A stretch of 64,000 nucleotides of DNA from the NCBI GenBank assembly GCA_033398695.1, contig CM065805.1, forward strand, positions 75,298,762 to 75,362,761. The letters are read 5' to 3'. The first letter of the stretch is position 1; each line of letters opens with the position of its first letter. This DNA comes from Orobanche coerulescens (lineage: Eukaryota; Streptophyta; Magnoliopsida; Lamiales; Orobanchaceae). Under the pieces are notes generated by a model. It made no database searches. It worked only from the letters and a program-made list of their open reading frames with translations, and was not told where the DNA came from. This document shows positions 11,060 to 21,894 of the stretch, piece by piece. A program made the position numbers and the translations under genes.

Positions 11060-11678
11060 TCTTAACTTGTTGACAGGTTAAGCATCTCGAAACAAATTCT
11101 GCGACTTCTCGCTTCATATTACTCCACCAGTAATTTTGTTTCAAGTCCTTGTACATCTTGCTAGACCCCGGATGAACAGAATAAGGGGTAGCATGAGCTT
11201 CTTTCAAAATCGAGTTTTTCAACTCGTCATTCGCCGGTACGCACAACCGATTCTTAAACCTCAAAAGTCCATCCTCATGGACCACAAATCCAGGGGCTTT
11301 CCCCTGAGCCACATCCTCTCGGATGCGCAACAAAGATGGGTCCGAACCCTGATTCTCTCGAATTGCCTCCTCGAGTGACGATGAAATCTCTAACATACAA
11401 ATCTGCCCCTGAACTCGCTGAAGCCAGACCTCGATCTCGGGTCTAAGGAATTCCTGCTGAAGTTCCTTCTGAACTGTTAAATGGGCAAGCATCTGCTCCT
11501 GAACGGACTTACGACTCAAGGCGTCGGCGACAATGTTCGCCTTGCCCGGGTGGTAGAGGATCTCGATATCATAATCTTTGATTAATTCCAACCACCGTCT
11601 CTGACGCATATTTAACTCCTTCTGAGTAAATATATACTTTAAACTCTTATGATCGGTGAATATCGACAGTGACGCCAT
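11031..11678 (-). pseudogene. RNase H C-half and integrase zinc finger, copy B
   Basis: The frame begins with [17 protein letters not shown] and continues through [10 protein letters not shown], here with the normal Leu that copy A has lost. It then reads the H2C2 zinc finger ending in [12 protein letters not shown] one-base shift near 11665-11680 separates it from the preceding RNase H half. Confidence 0.86.
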
Positions 11679-12108
11679 AAAGGTAATGACGCCAAATCTT
11701 CAAAGCGAACACCACTACCGCTAGCTCCGTGTCGTGGGTCGGATAATTAACCTCGTAAGGTCTCAATTGCCGTGAAGCATAGGCAATAACTCTCCTGCTC
11801 GCATGAGCACACATCCGAGACCCTGTCCGACGCATCACTATAGACCACAAATCCTTCCGTCCCTGCGGCAAGGAAAGTACAGGTGCTGACATTAACCGGC
11901 TCTTGAGTTCCTCAAACCTCCGTTGACACGCGTCGGACCACGTGTATTTCTTATCCTTCCGCAATAAGTTCGTCAAGGGTTGAGCGATTTTAGAAAATCC
12001 TTCCACAAATCGCCGATAATAACCCGCTAATCCGAGGAAACTTGATTTCCTTAACGCTCTTCTGAGGTAGCCAATCTCGAATAGCCTCCGTCTTCTGAGG
12101 GTCGACAC
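11647..12108 (-). pseudogene. RT thumb and RNase H N-half, copy B
   Basis: The useful part starts at [23 protein letters not shown] and runs through [17 protein letters not shown] shift then breaks the catalytic YSDASG region, but [21 protein letters not shown] is preserved. The first 20 residues are out of frame. The catalytic RNase H motif is lost, so this copy cannot be active. Confidence 0.83.
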
Positions 12109-13099
12109 GAACTCCGTCTGATGAAATTACATGTCCGAGAAAAGTTACTTCGGACATCCAGAACTCACATTTGGAGAACTTCCCATAAAGTTGTTCTCGT
12201 CTCAACACGTCGAGCACTTGATGAAGGTGAAACTCGTGTTCCTCCCGGTCACGAGAATAAATCAAAATGTCATCGATGAAGACAACAACAAACTGATCCA
12301 AAAAGTCGATGAAAACCCGATTCATTAATTCCATGAATACCGCAGGTGCATTAGTCAATCCGAACGGTATAACCACAAACTCATAATGACCATAGCGTGT
12401 TCGAAACGCCGTCCTCGCGATGTCCGATTCTCGGATCCGCAACTGATGATATCCAGACCCTAAGTCGATCTTGGAAAATACTGAAGCTCCCTGAAGTTGA
12501 TCTAAGAGATCATCAATACGGGGTAAGGGATACTTATTCTTGATCGTCACCCTGTTCAACTCCCGATAATCAATACATAAGCGGAATGAACCATCCTTCT
12601 TCTTGACAAACAACACTGGTGCTCCCCACGGGGATGCACTCGGTTGGATATAACCTTTCTCGAACAACTCCTCAAGTTGGTTCTTTAATTCCTGCATTTC
12701 GGTCGGGGCCATCCAGTACGGTGCCTTCGATATCGGGGACATACCAGGCTCCAACTTAATCGTGAATTCCACATCCCTCTGTGGAGGCAAACCAGGTAAC
12801 TCGTCTGTAAAAACATCGGCATATTCCCTCACCATCGGAATATCCGTTAACATTACTGATGACTTCTCGGTTTTGGCCATATAGCACCAATAACCGACAC
12901 ATCCCTGATTGAGTAATCTCACTGCTTTCATCGAATTAATGACCTTACCAGAACAGCCGGGATTACCTCCCTGAAACATACATTCAACCCCATCGTCAGA
13001 AATGATAGTGACCATACGCTTACGGACATTAATGATGGCATCATGACGATCCATCCAATCAATACCCAAGATGACGTCGTCCCTCGGCAAATCTACCAC
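11990..13099 (-). pseudogene. Protease C-half and reverse transcriptase, copy B
   Basis: The 369-residue frame matches the copy A RT almost residue for residue, including the catalytic FIDD near 12270-12282. It is lost near 12030, where a small deletion removes IRSF of the [13 protein letters not shown] segment. The protease half in front (13100-13336) is in separate frames. Confidence 0.88.
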
Positions 13100-13171
13100 G
13101 ATTAGGTCTGCTGGCCATACACGACCATGAAACTGAATCGGACAATTCTGAATCTCACGATTACCGATAAT

Positions 13172-13336
13172 TCATCTACCATCAGGTAGGCCAATGACAT
13201 AAGGCTCACAACTAGTAGCACTACCCAGACGTATTCTACTCAAACATGACTCGGAAATGAATGAATGCGATGCACCAGTATCAAAAAGGGTACACACAGG
13301 TTGAGATAGAATATCGAGTGTACCTGAGATCTCTCG
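13172..13336 (-). pseudogene. Aspartic protease fragment, copy B
   Basis: Minus-strand translation gives SGTLDILSQPVCTLFDTGAS followed by HSFISE, a gypsy retropepsin active site with an intact Asp-Thr-Gly. Homology to copy A stops at about 13333-13337. Upstream residues in this open frame belong to the next element and are not protease. Confidence 0.85.
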
Positions 13337-14516
13337 TAATGGCCCGGCAGTTACGGCCGCAAGGCCTGCTATGTACGTAAGCCTTGTCCGGTCACGTACG
13401 TATTGCTGCCGGCATTGTTGGGCAGAAGACTCGGCCATGGCCGATTACGTACGTAAGTGACCGGCAGGTCTCGGACTATTTAAGGCCTGGATCGAGTCAC
13501 TTGGCCATTTCACCTATTTTATTCGTTCCTTTCGCGATTTTTCATCAGAGATGGATGGAGTTTGGTACATGATGTGTACGAACGATGTTTGTGGCCGGGT
13601 AGGGTCCGTCGAGACCTCCGGAGTTCGGTACATGATGTATACGAACAGTGTGTGGTCCGGGTAAGGTCCGTCGAGGCCTCCGGAGTTCGGTACATGATGT
13701 GTACGAACAGTGTGTGTGGTCCGGGTATGGTCCGTCGAGGCCTCCGGAGTTCGGTACATGATGTGTACGGACAATGATCGTATAACAGTGATTGTTTGGA
13801 TAACATTTTAAATATGGGTCTCGGACTCATAATGATATCTTATCTAGTGTGTTTTAAAATGAGAATCGGGCTGAGGCCCTAACGACTACGAAAAGGTTTT
13901 GTAAATTGGGACTCGAGGTCCAAAAGAATTTCTACTTCAAAAATACCCGAGATGATGAGTTCCTTTTCAAATATCTCTTGCTTGAGTTCGAAGTTTTAAA
14001 ACTTCTCGAGAATATTTGATAATTGATTTCCGTTAAATTCGTAGTTGCTATTTACTTGTTGCATTTCGTATCGTATTATACTTGGACTAGTAAAACAGTG
14101 GAGTTTTACTAACCCCCGAGCAATTGGGGGGTGGATGTCTGCTTTGCGTCCAGGTACATGCAGGTTTAGGGGAGCAGTCACAGGATTGGCACAAGTGGAT
14201 GACGAGCTGCGATACTAATCAAGAGTTGAGAGTTGTTTTGATTCTTGTGGTGTTGTCAGAGTTGATTTCAGTCTTCTGCTGTTTTATGTTTCGACCCCTG
14301 TGTGGGTATTGTTGTTTTAGTCAGTTCTGTTGATGGAGTTGTGTGACCTCATCGGTTTGTGTATTCATGTATAAGTGACCTTAACGGTCTGTATTATTAT
14401 ATTGTTTGAACTTAGCCGGGCAAGCATTTGGTTGTTTATGGATGTTTAGCCCGGTAAATCCTTGTGGAAAGGGTCTACGGCGTGTAATATTTCCATACGG
14501 TTTTAGGGGTGTTACA
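13337..14516 (+). mobile_element. 5' LTR of family 6 element (start approximate)
   Basis: The end GGGGTGTTACA at 14506-14516 is followed by a four-base spacer and the primer-binding site. The left part holds TTACGGCCGCAA and repeated TACGTACGTAAG words in inverted arrangement (13351-13460). A TATA-like CTATTTAAGG follows at about 13476-13485, then a four-copy tandem repeat (13561-13772). Confidence 0.55.
13561..13772 (+). repeat. Tandem repeat, about 63-bp unit, four copies (last partial)
   Basis: Units begin TTCGGTACATGATGTGTACG at about 13561, 13624, 13686 and 13750. They continue through a GTGGTCCGGGTA..GGTCCGTCGAGGCCTCCGGAG block and differ by a few bases and small GT indels. The open frames on both strands across this block are products of the repeat, not genes. 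Confidence 0.88.
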
Positions 14517-14520
14517 TTTA

Positions 14521-14532
14521 TGTTATCGAAGC
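14521..14532 (+). other. Degenerate primer-binding site (tRNA-Met type), family 6
   Basis: TGTTATCGAAGC followed by TTAGG resembles the plant consensus TGGTATCAGAGC with three changes. It lies four bases after the LTR end, the usual spacing for this type of gypsy element. Confidence 0.6.
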
Positions 14533-16980
14533 TTAGGTTGCGTAAACCTAGGCTGTCGGATCGAGTCGAGTCATGATTTGTCGAGTAATGTGTTGTCTTG
14601 TCATTCGAGTCGTCAGGTGACCAGTTGAGTAGTGCGTAGTCACAAAGTGTCGGATATGTTGTCGGATGAGATTAGTATCATGGGCAACTGTCACTTCCGT
14701 GCGGCCTGTGGACGTAAGACTCCTCTTTTATACGAGGTACCCGTGTATCATGATTTTATCTTAGTGAGTTAATTGCGGTGCATAATTTTATTTACACGGT
14801 GTTGTGTAATATAGTTGTATATAATACTTGTGACACATAGTATATGTATAAAAACTAGGCGTATTGTTTTTTACCTTTGAACCACCGTGTGGGGTGGTAT
14901 GGCGTGAAAAATTGAGAACCTTGATTTTCGAATAAGGTATCGACGATTGAGTTCGTGAGATACTCTGAGGAATGGTTTTGTTGAAACTTGATGCTGTGAG
15001 ATGTATTCAATTGGATTGACGATCCTATTTTCCGTTTGGGCATGTGATTTTTAGTTTGATTGTTTTTTTAGATTGTTATGTTTATGCCGCTACGGGTAGG
15101 TTTTAGAATGTTTTTCCTGGAGGACTTTACGGGTTTGAACATTTTTGTGGAAATCGTTTGCTATTGTCTAAATAATTTTGATGGTACGGTTAAAACCACG
15201 ATTTATATGGATTTTAAAATCGGTTAAATTTTGACAAATTGGTCGTGTATTTTCAAATGACACCATCAGAAGGTATCTGGAAGATATGTTTTGAAGTACT
15301 TCGGACATTGTAAAATACTACCGTCGTTTTTGGTTATGAACGAAAGGATTTTGGAAAATTTTTATTTTGCAAAACGATTTTTTGGTTTTTCAGAATTTTG
15401 AACTTCATATGTTCACGTGTTGGGGCTAAGTGGTTGCATTAAGTTTGTGGTGTTGTTGTGCTCACCGGAGAATGTCTTAGTATTTTCTAAATGTTGGGAT
15501 ACGTTGTTAGGTATCGTTCCCTAACTCTCGGAGCCCTGTTGGGGGCTGCTGTGACAATTTTGCAGTCCTGCAGCTAGTTGTTACGGCCGTAAGATGTTTT
15601 CCATTACGGCCGTAAGCTCAGAGTTGTCGTTGCTGTGATTTTGTGTGTGTGGATTGCCTTACAATGGTAATCTTTGTATGTGTTACGTGTTATGATTTTC
15701 TGTCGTACTGTGTGGTTTTCGAAAAAGCTTGTCTGAAAATTTTATAAACTCGAGCAAGTTGCAGAAAATTAATTTTCAAAAATGTTATAACGATGTGATA
15801 AATCGACGACTTCATGTGGACCTTGAAAATTGTTGAAATTGACGAGCCGGCCTTGAAATCTTTTTATAAAACCCCGACGGTATTCGAAAGAGATGTTTTA
15901 AAGAAACTTGGAAATCCTATAAAATGTTACCGTCATTGATTCTTGTAGTGTTGAGAGGATTTTCGAAAATGATTTTTAACGTATTGTCTTATTAAATAAT
16001 TCGAGTACATGGTTTTAAGAATCTTTTACGCCACAAAAATTTTCTGTACCGAACCAAAATGATTGTTGATTGGTGGAAATGTTTAGTACTTGTGCGAATG
16101 AATGATGGTATTGCATGGTTATTTTTTTTACGGTGACGATGATGTGTAGTGGCGTAATAATTTCGATAATGCCGTTACAAGGAAACTTGATATTCCGAAA
16201 TATCGTTTTACAAATGATTTTAAAATGAGTCGGTTAAAGTCTTCTGTTTAAAAGTATTGATAAAACAGCCAGAGGTACCAAAAGTACTTTCAAAGTTCGA
16301 TTTCAAATAAACATACAAATCCAAAGATTTTCAAATGAGACCATTTAAAAAGATACCTCGTGGATCTCCTTATCGAGTTGCTATTAGTTATCTTATGTGA
16401 TGTGTTGTGCCGAGCTAGCACTTTGGTATATTATTTTGCAATGTCGTGTTCCACCGTAATGAGTGAGTATCCGCTCAGTATACCGTGAGGCATAGGATGC
16501 GGTCATGACCATGGTACGTGTGGTTGTGGAGATCAGATGTGGGACCAAGAGGATGTTGCCGGAAGGGTTGCTATTCTAGCACTTCGTTTTCATTGTTTTG
16601 GTTTCGGGTATAAAACCCTTTTTAAAGGTGACGTGTCGTAATAACCATGCCTTCTCCGCTTCTGTGTTGTTCGACCCTATCGATTCGATTGTGTTCACTG
16701 ATCCTTCTAACCTTGTGTTTCGCCTTGGTCTTTCGAGCGAGTTTTGACAGCATTCCGAAATGAGCTGTTTAACGTGACTTTTATGAGTTCGGTTCGGTTC
16801 TTGTAAACCTTGTTTGAAAATAAGGTCTTTTAGTTTCTACAAATTCATCTGATGTCTTGAGTTGAAGTGCGAGCTTCGGAGTTGTTGTTCGACCGTCGTT
16901 ATTCGATCGTTGCTGTTCGACCATTGTTGTTCCATTATTGTTGTTCTTTCGTTATTGTTCATTCATTGTCATTCACCGTT
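14533..16980 (+). other. Family 6 internal region without coding capacity
   Basis: This is about 2.4 kb of decayed sequence with short A/T-rich words and no retrotransposon protein on either strand. A pair of perfect palindromes TTACGGCCGTAA starts at 15581 and 15604, exactly 23 bp apart. The rest has no feature I can name. Confidence 0.45.
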
Positions 16981-16987
16981 AGTCAGC

Positions 16988-17029
16988 TGTTTCAATTGCG
17001 GTCAATCGGGACACCGAGCCGAGCATTAT
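16988..17029 (+). pseudogene. gag zinc-knuckle remnant (family 6)
   Basis: Translation gives CFNCGQSGHRAEHY, a CCHC nucleic-acid-binding knuckle of the type found in gypsy gag. The final Cys is replaced by Tyr. The surrounding frame is simple Phe/Ser/Val-rich sequence and not gag-like, so this is debris of an older coding region. Confidence 0.6.
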
Positions 17030-17560
17030 GAGACGGTAGCTGAGAGGTTTGGGGATGGAGTTTTTGTCTCTGCTCCGGAGGGACACGGAGATACCTAATG
17101 AGGATTTCAGGAATTTCAGCATAGTCGGAGTTTTTCTTGTTGCGGATCGTTGTGTGTCCAATTTCTATTTTCGACTGTGCGTGTTTTCTAGTAATAGGTA
17201 CTTTTGTTTTGTAATTGTTCGGATAATTGACTTGATTGTGTTATCCATTTGGTGATGCTCGGCACTTGTTGATTGTATTATGCCCCTGCTTGTGGCGTTG
17301 TGATGGTTGTCGTTAAGCGTGATTTCACGCCGTATATTTCTTTACGTTTCTAGTAATGTTGGGAGTGTTTTATTTTGACCCCTGCGTGGGCATGTATTGG
17401 GATTTTTTTATACGTATTGATTGAAAGCCAAATCGGTTTACTGAGTCTTTTTTTAGCCTTAAAGGTGATGTCGAGATGTTTAATTGTGTTACCAGCCTGG
17501 TAGATCCTTGAGAGAAGAGTTTGCGGCATGTAATATCCCTGAATGGATTGGGGGTGTTAC

Positions 17561-18540
17561 AATTTTGATCCTGGAGACTATAGAACAAGCCACCCTTTGT
17601 TCCCTTACGGTATCCTACAAACACTCGTACCTCTGTACGAGATGCCAAACTATCAGCTTTCTTATTCAGCACATGTGCTGGAGTACCCCAAATCCGAACA
17701 TGTCCTAGACTGGGCTTTCGCCCCCCACAGTTCTATGGGTGTTTTTGGAACTAATTTCGAAGGAACCAGGTTTAGAATGTACGCCGCTGTTTCCATGGCA
17801 TACCCCCAGAACGAAATAGGTAAATCTGAATAACTCATCATTGACCCAACCATTCTAAAAGAGTTTTGTTCCTTCTCTCAGCAACACCATTTTGTTGTGG
17901 AGCTCCTGGCGCAGTGAGCTGAAATCTCCTCACTTACCAAGGAAGACCAAAACTCTCCACTACGGTATTCGCCACCACGATCAGATCATAGTGACTTGAT
18001 ACTCTTCCCATGACGCTTCTCCATTTCAGCCTTGAAATCTCTAAAGTTGTCAAAGGCTTCAGACTTACGTCGCATCAAATAGATGTATCCATATCTCGAA
18101 TAATCATCTATAAACGTGATGAAGTATTTGAAACCACCCCTATCCTGGATATCCATCGGACCACATACATCCATATGAACCAATTCTAACACGTTCTGAG
18201 CACGATTTTCCTTAGTTTTAAAAACCCTTTTGGTCATCTTATCTTATAGACTAGATTCACAAATTGGATATGACTCAACTTGAAGGTCATTCAATGGGCC
18301 ATCATTTACCAATCTTTGAATTCTTCTAAGGTTTACATGACCTAACCGTATATACCACAAGTATGTTTGGTTTATGCTCGAAGGTTCTTTTCTCTTTTTA
18401 GGTTTGGACAAAGAGTTAAGCTATTTGTGTTTATACATGGGAGTTTGTGCAGTATTAATGACATATAGTCCATTGGTATAGATACCCTTGCAAATATATT
18501 CATTGTTTCTTCTAATAATATTATTATTCCCGTGATGTGT
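17561..18540 (-). pseudogene. Ty1-copia pol fragment: GAG-pre-integrase and integrase
   Basis: Reading on the minus strand from about 18530, the GAG-pre-integrase segment gives LWYIRLGHVNLRRIQRLVND then SYPICES. The integrase core follows (ELVHMDVCGPM, FITFIDDYSRYGYIYLM). After a gap of broken frames comes DLPISFWGYAMETAAYILN, and last ADSLASRTEVRVFVGYRKG then GGLFYS. Several frameshifts and stops separate the parts. RT and RNase H should follow at lower coordinates but are replaced by the family 6 LTR end. Upstream gag is missing as well. Confidence 0.85.
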
Positions 18541-18780
18541 CTTACCTAATACTGAATGTAGATATATAGATGGAAGGTTCTAGATCCTTCTAGAGGTAGT
18601 AGGATCCTATTAGATGCCTTACCTTATCTATGAATCCTATGTATGGAAGGACTCTCATTGTAATGCCTATATAAAGGCCCCTCTATCAGTGTTATGAATA
18701 CAATTGATTGACTCTATTTACGGTCTTTTTACTTTCTCCTGAAACACTCATTTCATTATGCGGATCATTTTGAGTCTTGC
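18541..18780 (+). promoter_or_regulatory. Possible solo copia LTR or promoter with TATA box
   Basis: This short stretch has the look of a small copia LTR on the plus strand: GAAGGTTCTAGATCCTTCTAG words, a good TATA box (CTATATAAAGG, 18667-18677), then ATGAATACAATTGATT and a pyrimidine-rich tail. I could not find matching terminal TG/CA ends with a target duplication. It could also be an unrelated promoter-like sequence. Confidence 0.4.
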
Positions 18781-20597
18781 GTATTCCTTTCCAACCAATT
18801 TGTTTGCTCCATCTAATTTTTTACGGTCTATGGCGTGATAATTTGATTATTTTTTCAAAAAATAACTGTAAAATTTTGAACGGGACGGAGAGTTTATGTA
18901 ATAATATATTCTCTAAGAAATATAAATTTAAAAACAAATTTAATAAATTAATTTTTATATATTTTGAACAAATGTATTTTATAAGAAACTAGTAAGGGTC
19001 ACAATCAATATTATCTCACATAGTGCCTTTTTTTTATGGGCACCTGGACCATACTAGCTAGGAAAAATAGAAAGGAAATAAGAATCATATGGATAAAGAA
19101 AAGTGTCAATAAGGAAATTGATTTTGTCATTCCTCTAAAAATCAATTTAAAATAAAATTAAGAAATACCGAAACAACAAAAACTCTATGAAAAAGCTAAA
19201 AATAACTAAAAGAAAATGACAAAAAAAATCCTAAAAACTCTGGAAAACTGAAAAAACCGAAAAATCTTAAGAAAATAAAAATAAATTAAAGAAAGTGAGA
19301 AAAACTTTAACCAATGATAAGAAGTTAAAAGAAAATTTAGCCTCCATCTCAACAAAAAATTGTTTAATTTGATTTGCAAGGCTCCTTGTTCACCTATGTC
19401 TATGTATAGGTCTATTATTGATTAGAATATTTTCCGAAGGAGAAATTAGGCTATTCCGACCCCAACTTAAATATAAAATTCAGTTTCGGTTCGTTTTCAT
19501 TTTGTTGTTAAATCTCCAAATTCAAGCTATGTATCATATTTTTTATTCGATCTTAGATCGTATTCTTTTTTCAAATTACCATATTATAATCAAAGTTAAA
19601 TACATATTACTTGATTTTGTATCAACAAAGACAAAGTTTGATTTTAATAATCTCTTATTGTGTTGGTCCTACTTATAGTATATAAAATACATTTTAAGGA
19701 AAGAAAATAAGATAAAAGCTATTATAACTTAAATAAGGTTCAAGCAATTTAGCATTTGCGACTTTAAAAGGTACATTAGTTTTAAACATAAAAATTGGCA
19801 TATTTATATTTACATTAGTTTCACCTTAAAAGTTGTACATCATTCTAACTATAAAATTTTATAAATTAGTTTGGTTTGATTCGGTCATGTTCGCGTTTAG
19901 AATCGCTAAATCTAAGTCCAGCTCAAATTATTTCATTTTCGTTTCAGATTTTTGAGTTTTTCTGTTCGCCTTTTTACGATCCAGATTGATTTGTTTCAGT
20001 TAGATCGGTGGAAGCATAAATCAATCCAAACGAGCAGAACGTATCTCTGTTCAAACTTGTTTGAAATCCTATCGAACTTTAAACATAATGCTTGAGCTTG
20101 ATTTAATTAGTAATTGAGACGGGCTTGGACGAGCTTGAATCGAGATGAACATGAATCGAGCTCGAATAATTTGACTTTCTATACGTCAAATCGATCCGAG
20201 ATCCGATCGAGTTTTTATATCTCATTAAAACAAAAAATTATGTTCAGCTTGATTAGTTATATGAAATCAAATTAAACTCGATCAAATAAAACCAATGTCC
20301 ACACAAGTCAATTGCAAAAACAACCCACAATCAGGACCGGATCGAATGTACGCAACCTTACCACTGTCTTAACACAGAAAAACTGTTTCTGGATGATCCA
20401 AAATGAAAATTGCATCGACAATTGCATGGAATGACTAGTACTTCATGAGAAAAAGAAGTGTAGCCAGTTTAGTGAGTAATTTTATTTTATTTCATTATAA
20501 TCCAGAACCAAAGAATATGGAGTCTTTGCCTCCATTGGAAACAATGGAAAGATGGAAAAAGATACTCATATTTTCATTAAACTGCTGATTATATACA
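18781..20597. other. AT-rich intergenic DNA without genes
   Basis: No coding region, RNA gene or long repeat is visible. Long A/T runs dominate 19000-19800. At about 20040-20290 there are many GAGCTTG and CGAGCTCGA words of the kind common in decayed plant transposons. A GGGACGGAGAG word near 18882 resembles the end of a Stowaway-type MITE, but no partner end was found. Confidence 0.5.
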
Positions 20598-20923
20598 GGA
20601 AAATCTCCGAAAAAATCTTAATATTTTGAGTCAATTTACGATTTAATCCCAAATTAATTTTTTTTACGAAAAGAGATAAGATACCTACTATTATACTCAC
20701 TTTGACTTTTTTACTTAAACAATACATGATTTTTTTTATGTGGCCCTCTAATTTAATGACCTGACGTTCAACTCAACTTGAAAACCGGTTAAATAAAGAA
20801 TTATCGAGAAAAAGGGTTAAATGATTACAATAGCCGATATTTTGTCTTTTTTCGTAAAAAAAAATTAGTTTGGAGCTAAATCGTAAACTAGCCCAAAATA
20901 TTGGGACTTCTTTGGAGATTTCC
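20598..20923. mobile_element. MITE with about 80-bp terminal inverted repeats (Mutator-like)
   Basis: The left end starts GGAAAATCTCCGAAAAAATC and the right end, read in reverse complement, GGAAATCTCCAAAGAAGTCC. The match continues through CAATATTTTG, TTTACGATTTA, CCAAA and TAATTTTTTTTACGAAAA for about 80 bp. Flanking nonamers TTATATACA (20589-20597) and TTATATATT (20924-20932) agree at 7 of 9 positions, as expected for a Mutator-type 9-bp duplication. The 326-bp element has no coding capacity. Confidence 0.8.
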
Positions 20924-21085
20924 TTATATATTATCATTTTATTATCTTTGTGTTGGTTGACTCATATTGCAAATCGCAATTACAAATTCAGTATAACATG
21001 AATAATAATAGATTATTAAGATTAAATTAAATTAAGTTAATGTGACTAATAGATGACAAAAATTCAATCACTGTATTACAATATA
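20924..21085. other. AT-rich spacer between two MITE-like elements
   Basis: I see no coding region or named feature here. A TTACAATATA word stands at its right end and again at 21684-21693. Confidence 0.4.
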
Positions 21086-21660
21086 CTTCATATTTCTCAA
21101 TTTAAGTGAGAGGTTTTTATTTTTTCCAATTATTACGAATTACAAATTTAGTAACATTGTTCAATTTCGCCCTTAACATATTATCCATTCATTTCTACTT
21201 AGGAGTGATAGGTTTCATTTTTCACCAATTTTCAAAAATAATTTTTTCATTATATTTTATGGAACTACAAAAAAATTTGCAGTTTATTCTCATGGACTAT
21301 TTTATGGGACTACAAAAATATTGATTGAATAATAAATTCAACCTCTTACCCTAGGATTCTCATGGAATTCATAATTTTTTAAATAAAAAACTCCTCTAAT
21401 TTTTTTCAATCAGATAAAAATTCAAAATCATAACAACCAATATACTATTTTTAAATAAATACGAGTAATTTTTGTAGTTCCATAAAATATTCCATGATAA
21501 TAAACTGCAAAATTATACTTTTTGTAGTTCCATAAAATTAAACTGTGAAATAAGGATAATTTGGGTATGAAAATGAATAATATTCACATGAAAACTTATT
21601 TTAAAAAATAAAAAAAGTGAATTTTCTCACTTAAATTGAAAAGGAAGGAATATGTAAGAT
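21086..21660. mobile_element. Foldback/MITE-like element, about 575-bp imperfect palindrome
   Basis: The outer arms share CAATTTAAGTGAGA in inverted orientation (near 21098-21111 and 21627-21640). The inner arms share ATTTTATGGAACTACAAAAA, TTTGCAGTTTATT and TCATGGA blocks inverted (21256-21318 and 21470-21540). A loop of about 150 bp separates them. No coding capacity is visible. The possible 10-bp flanking repeat TTACAATATA (about 21076-21085 and 21684-21693) is not flush with the right arm, so the target duplication is uncertain. Confidence 0.65.
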
Positions 21661-21894
21661 GACTCCCAATTTAATTAGGTGTTACAATATAGTAAAACCC
21701 ATAGATTAATAAATGCACAAAAGAAAATGACAATTTAATATTAATATATATTATCTCTTTCCCGATTGAAATGGGAGATTTCACCTTTTCTTCAGTTCTT
21801 AAAATAAGTTATCACGGGATATTATTCATCTTTATATATAATTATTTATATTTTAATAAATAATTGTACCTCACAAGAACACCACATTACTGCT
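21661..21894. other. AT-rich DNA without recognised feature
   Basis: About 230 bp of A/T-rich sequence leads into the minisatellite. Nothing coding or repeated is visible. Confidence 0.4.

Larger units (their letters stand above)
1428..13336 (-). mobile_element. Tandem dimer of Tekay/Del-type Ty3-gypsy chromovirus sharing one LTR
   Basis: Read on the minus strand the order is truncated internal region (13336-9922), complete LTR (9921-7445), internal region with gag and pol (7444-2227), partial LTR (2226-1428). The middle LTR serves both as 3' LTR of the upstream copy and 5' LTR of the downstream copy. The two bodies are nearly identical but carry different small frameshifts. Gene order is gag-PR-RT-RNaseH-IN-chromodomain, as in chromoviruses. 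The upstream copy has lost gag, cut at about 13336 by another element. Such dimers usually come from unequal recombination between LTRs; that origin is inferred. Confidence 0.85.
13337..17560 (+). mobile_element. Decayed, coding-poor LTR retrotransposon (family 6)
   Basis: Two LTR-like ends of the same type, each with GTGTAATAT or ATGTAATAT followed by GGGGTGTTACA, stand at 14516 and 17560 on the plus strand. The first is followed by a primer-binding-site-like sequence. The upstream parts share other features, such as GACCCCTGYGTGGG (near 14293 and 17378) and GGTARATCCTTG. No pol is visible, only a degenerate gag zinc knuckle. The start of the first LTR is unclear because it abuts the broken gypsy copy B, and the start of the second is too decayed to place. 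Right and left flanks belong to different elements, so the ends were rearranged after insertion. Confidence 0.6.

Noticed and set aside
13514..13830. Open frames on both strands encoding repeated peptides
   Set aside because: They follow the 63-bp tandem repeat whose length is close to a multiple of three; no family resemblance and both strands are open, as expected for a repeat.
18797..18895. Stowaway-type MITE
   Set aside because: Only one end-like word (GGGACGGAGAG) was found; no inverted partner or TA duplication.
18781..21085. Host gene in the AT-rich gap
   Set aside because: The longest frames (under 90 residues) are A/T-driven, lack known motifs and have no consistent splice structure.
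21076..21693. TTACAATATA as a 10-bp target duplication of the foldback element
   Set aside because: The right-hand copy lies about 23 bp beyond the end of the matching arm, so it is not flush and could be chance in AT-rich DNA.
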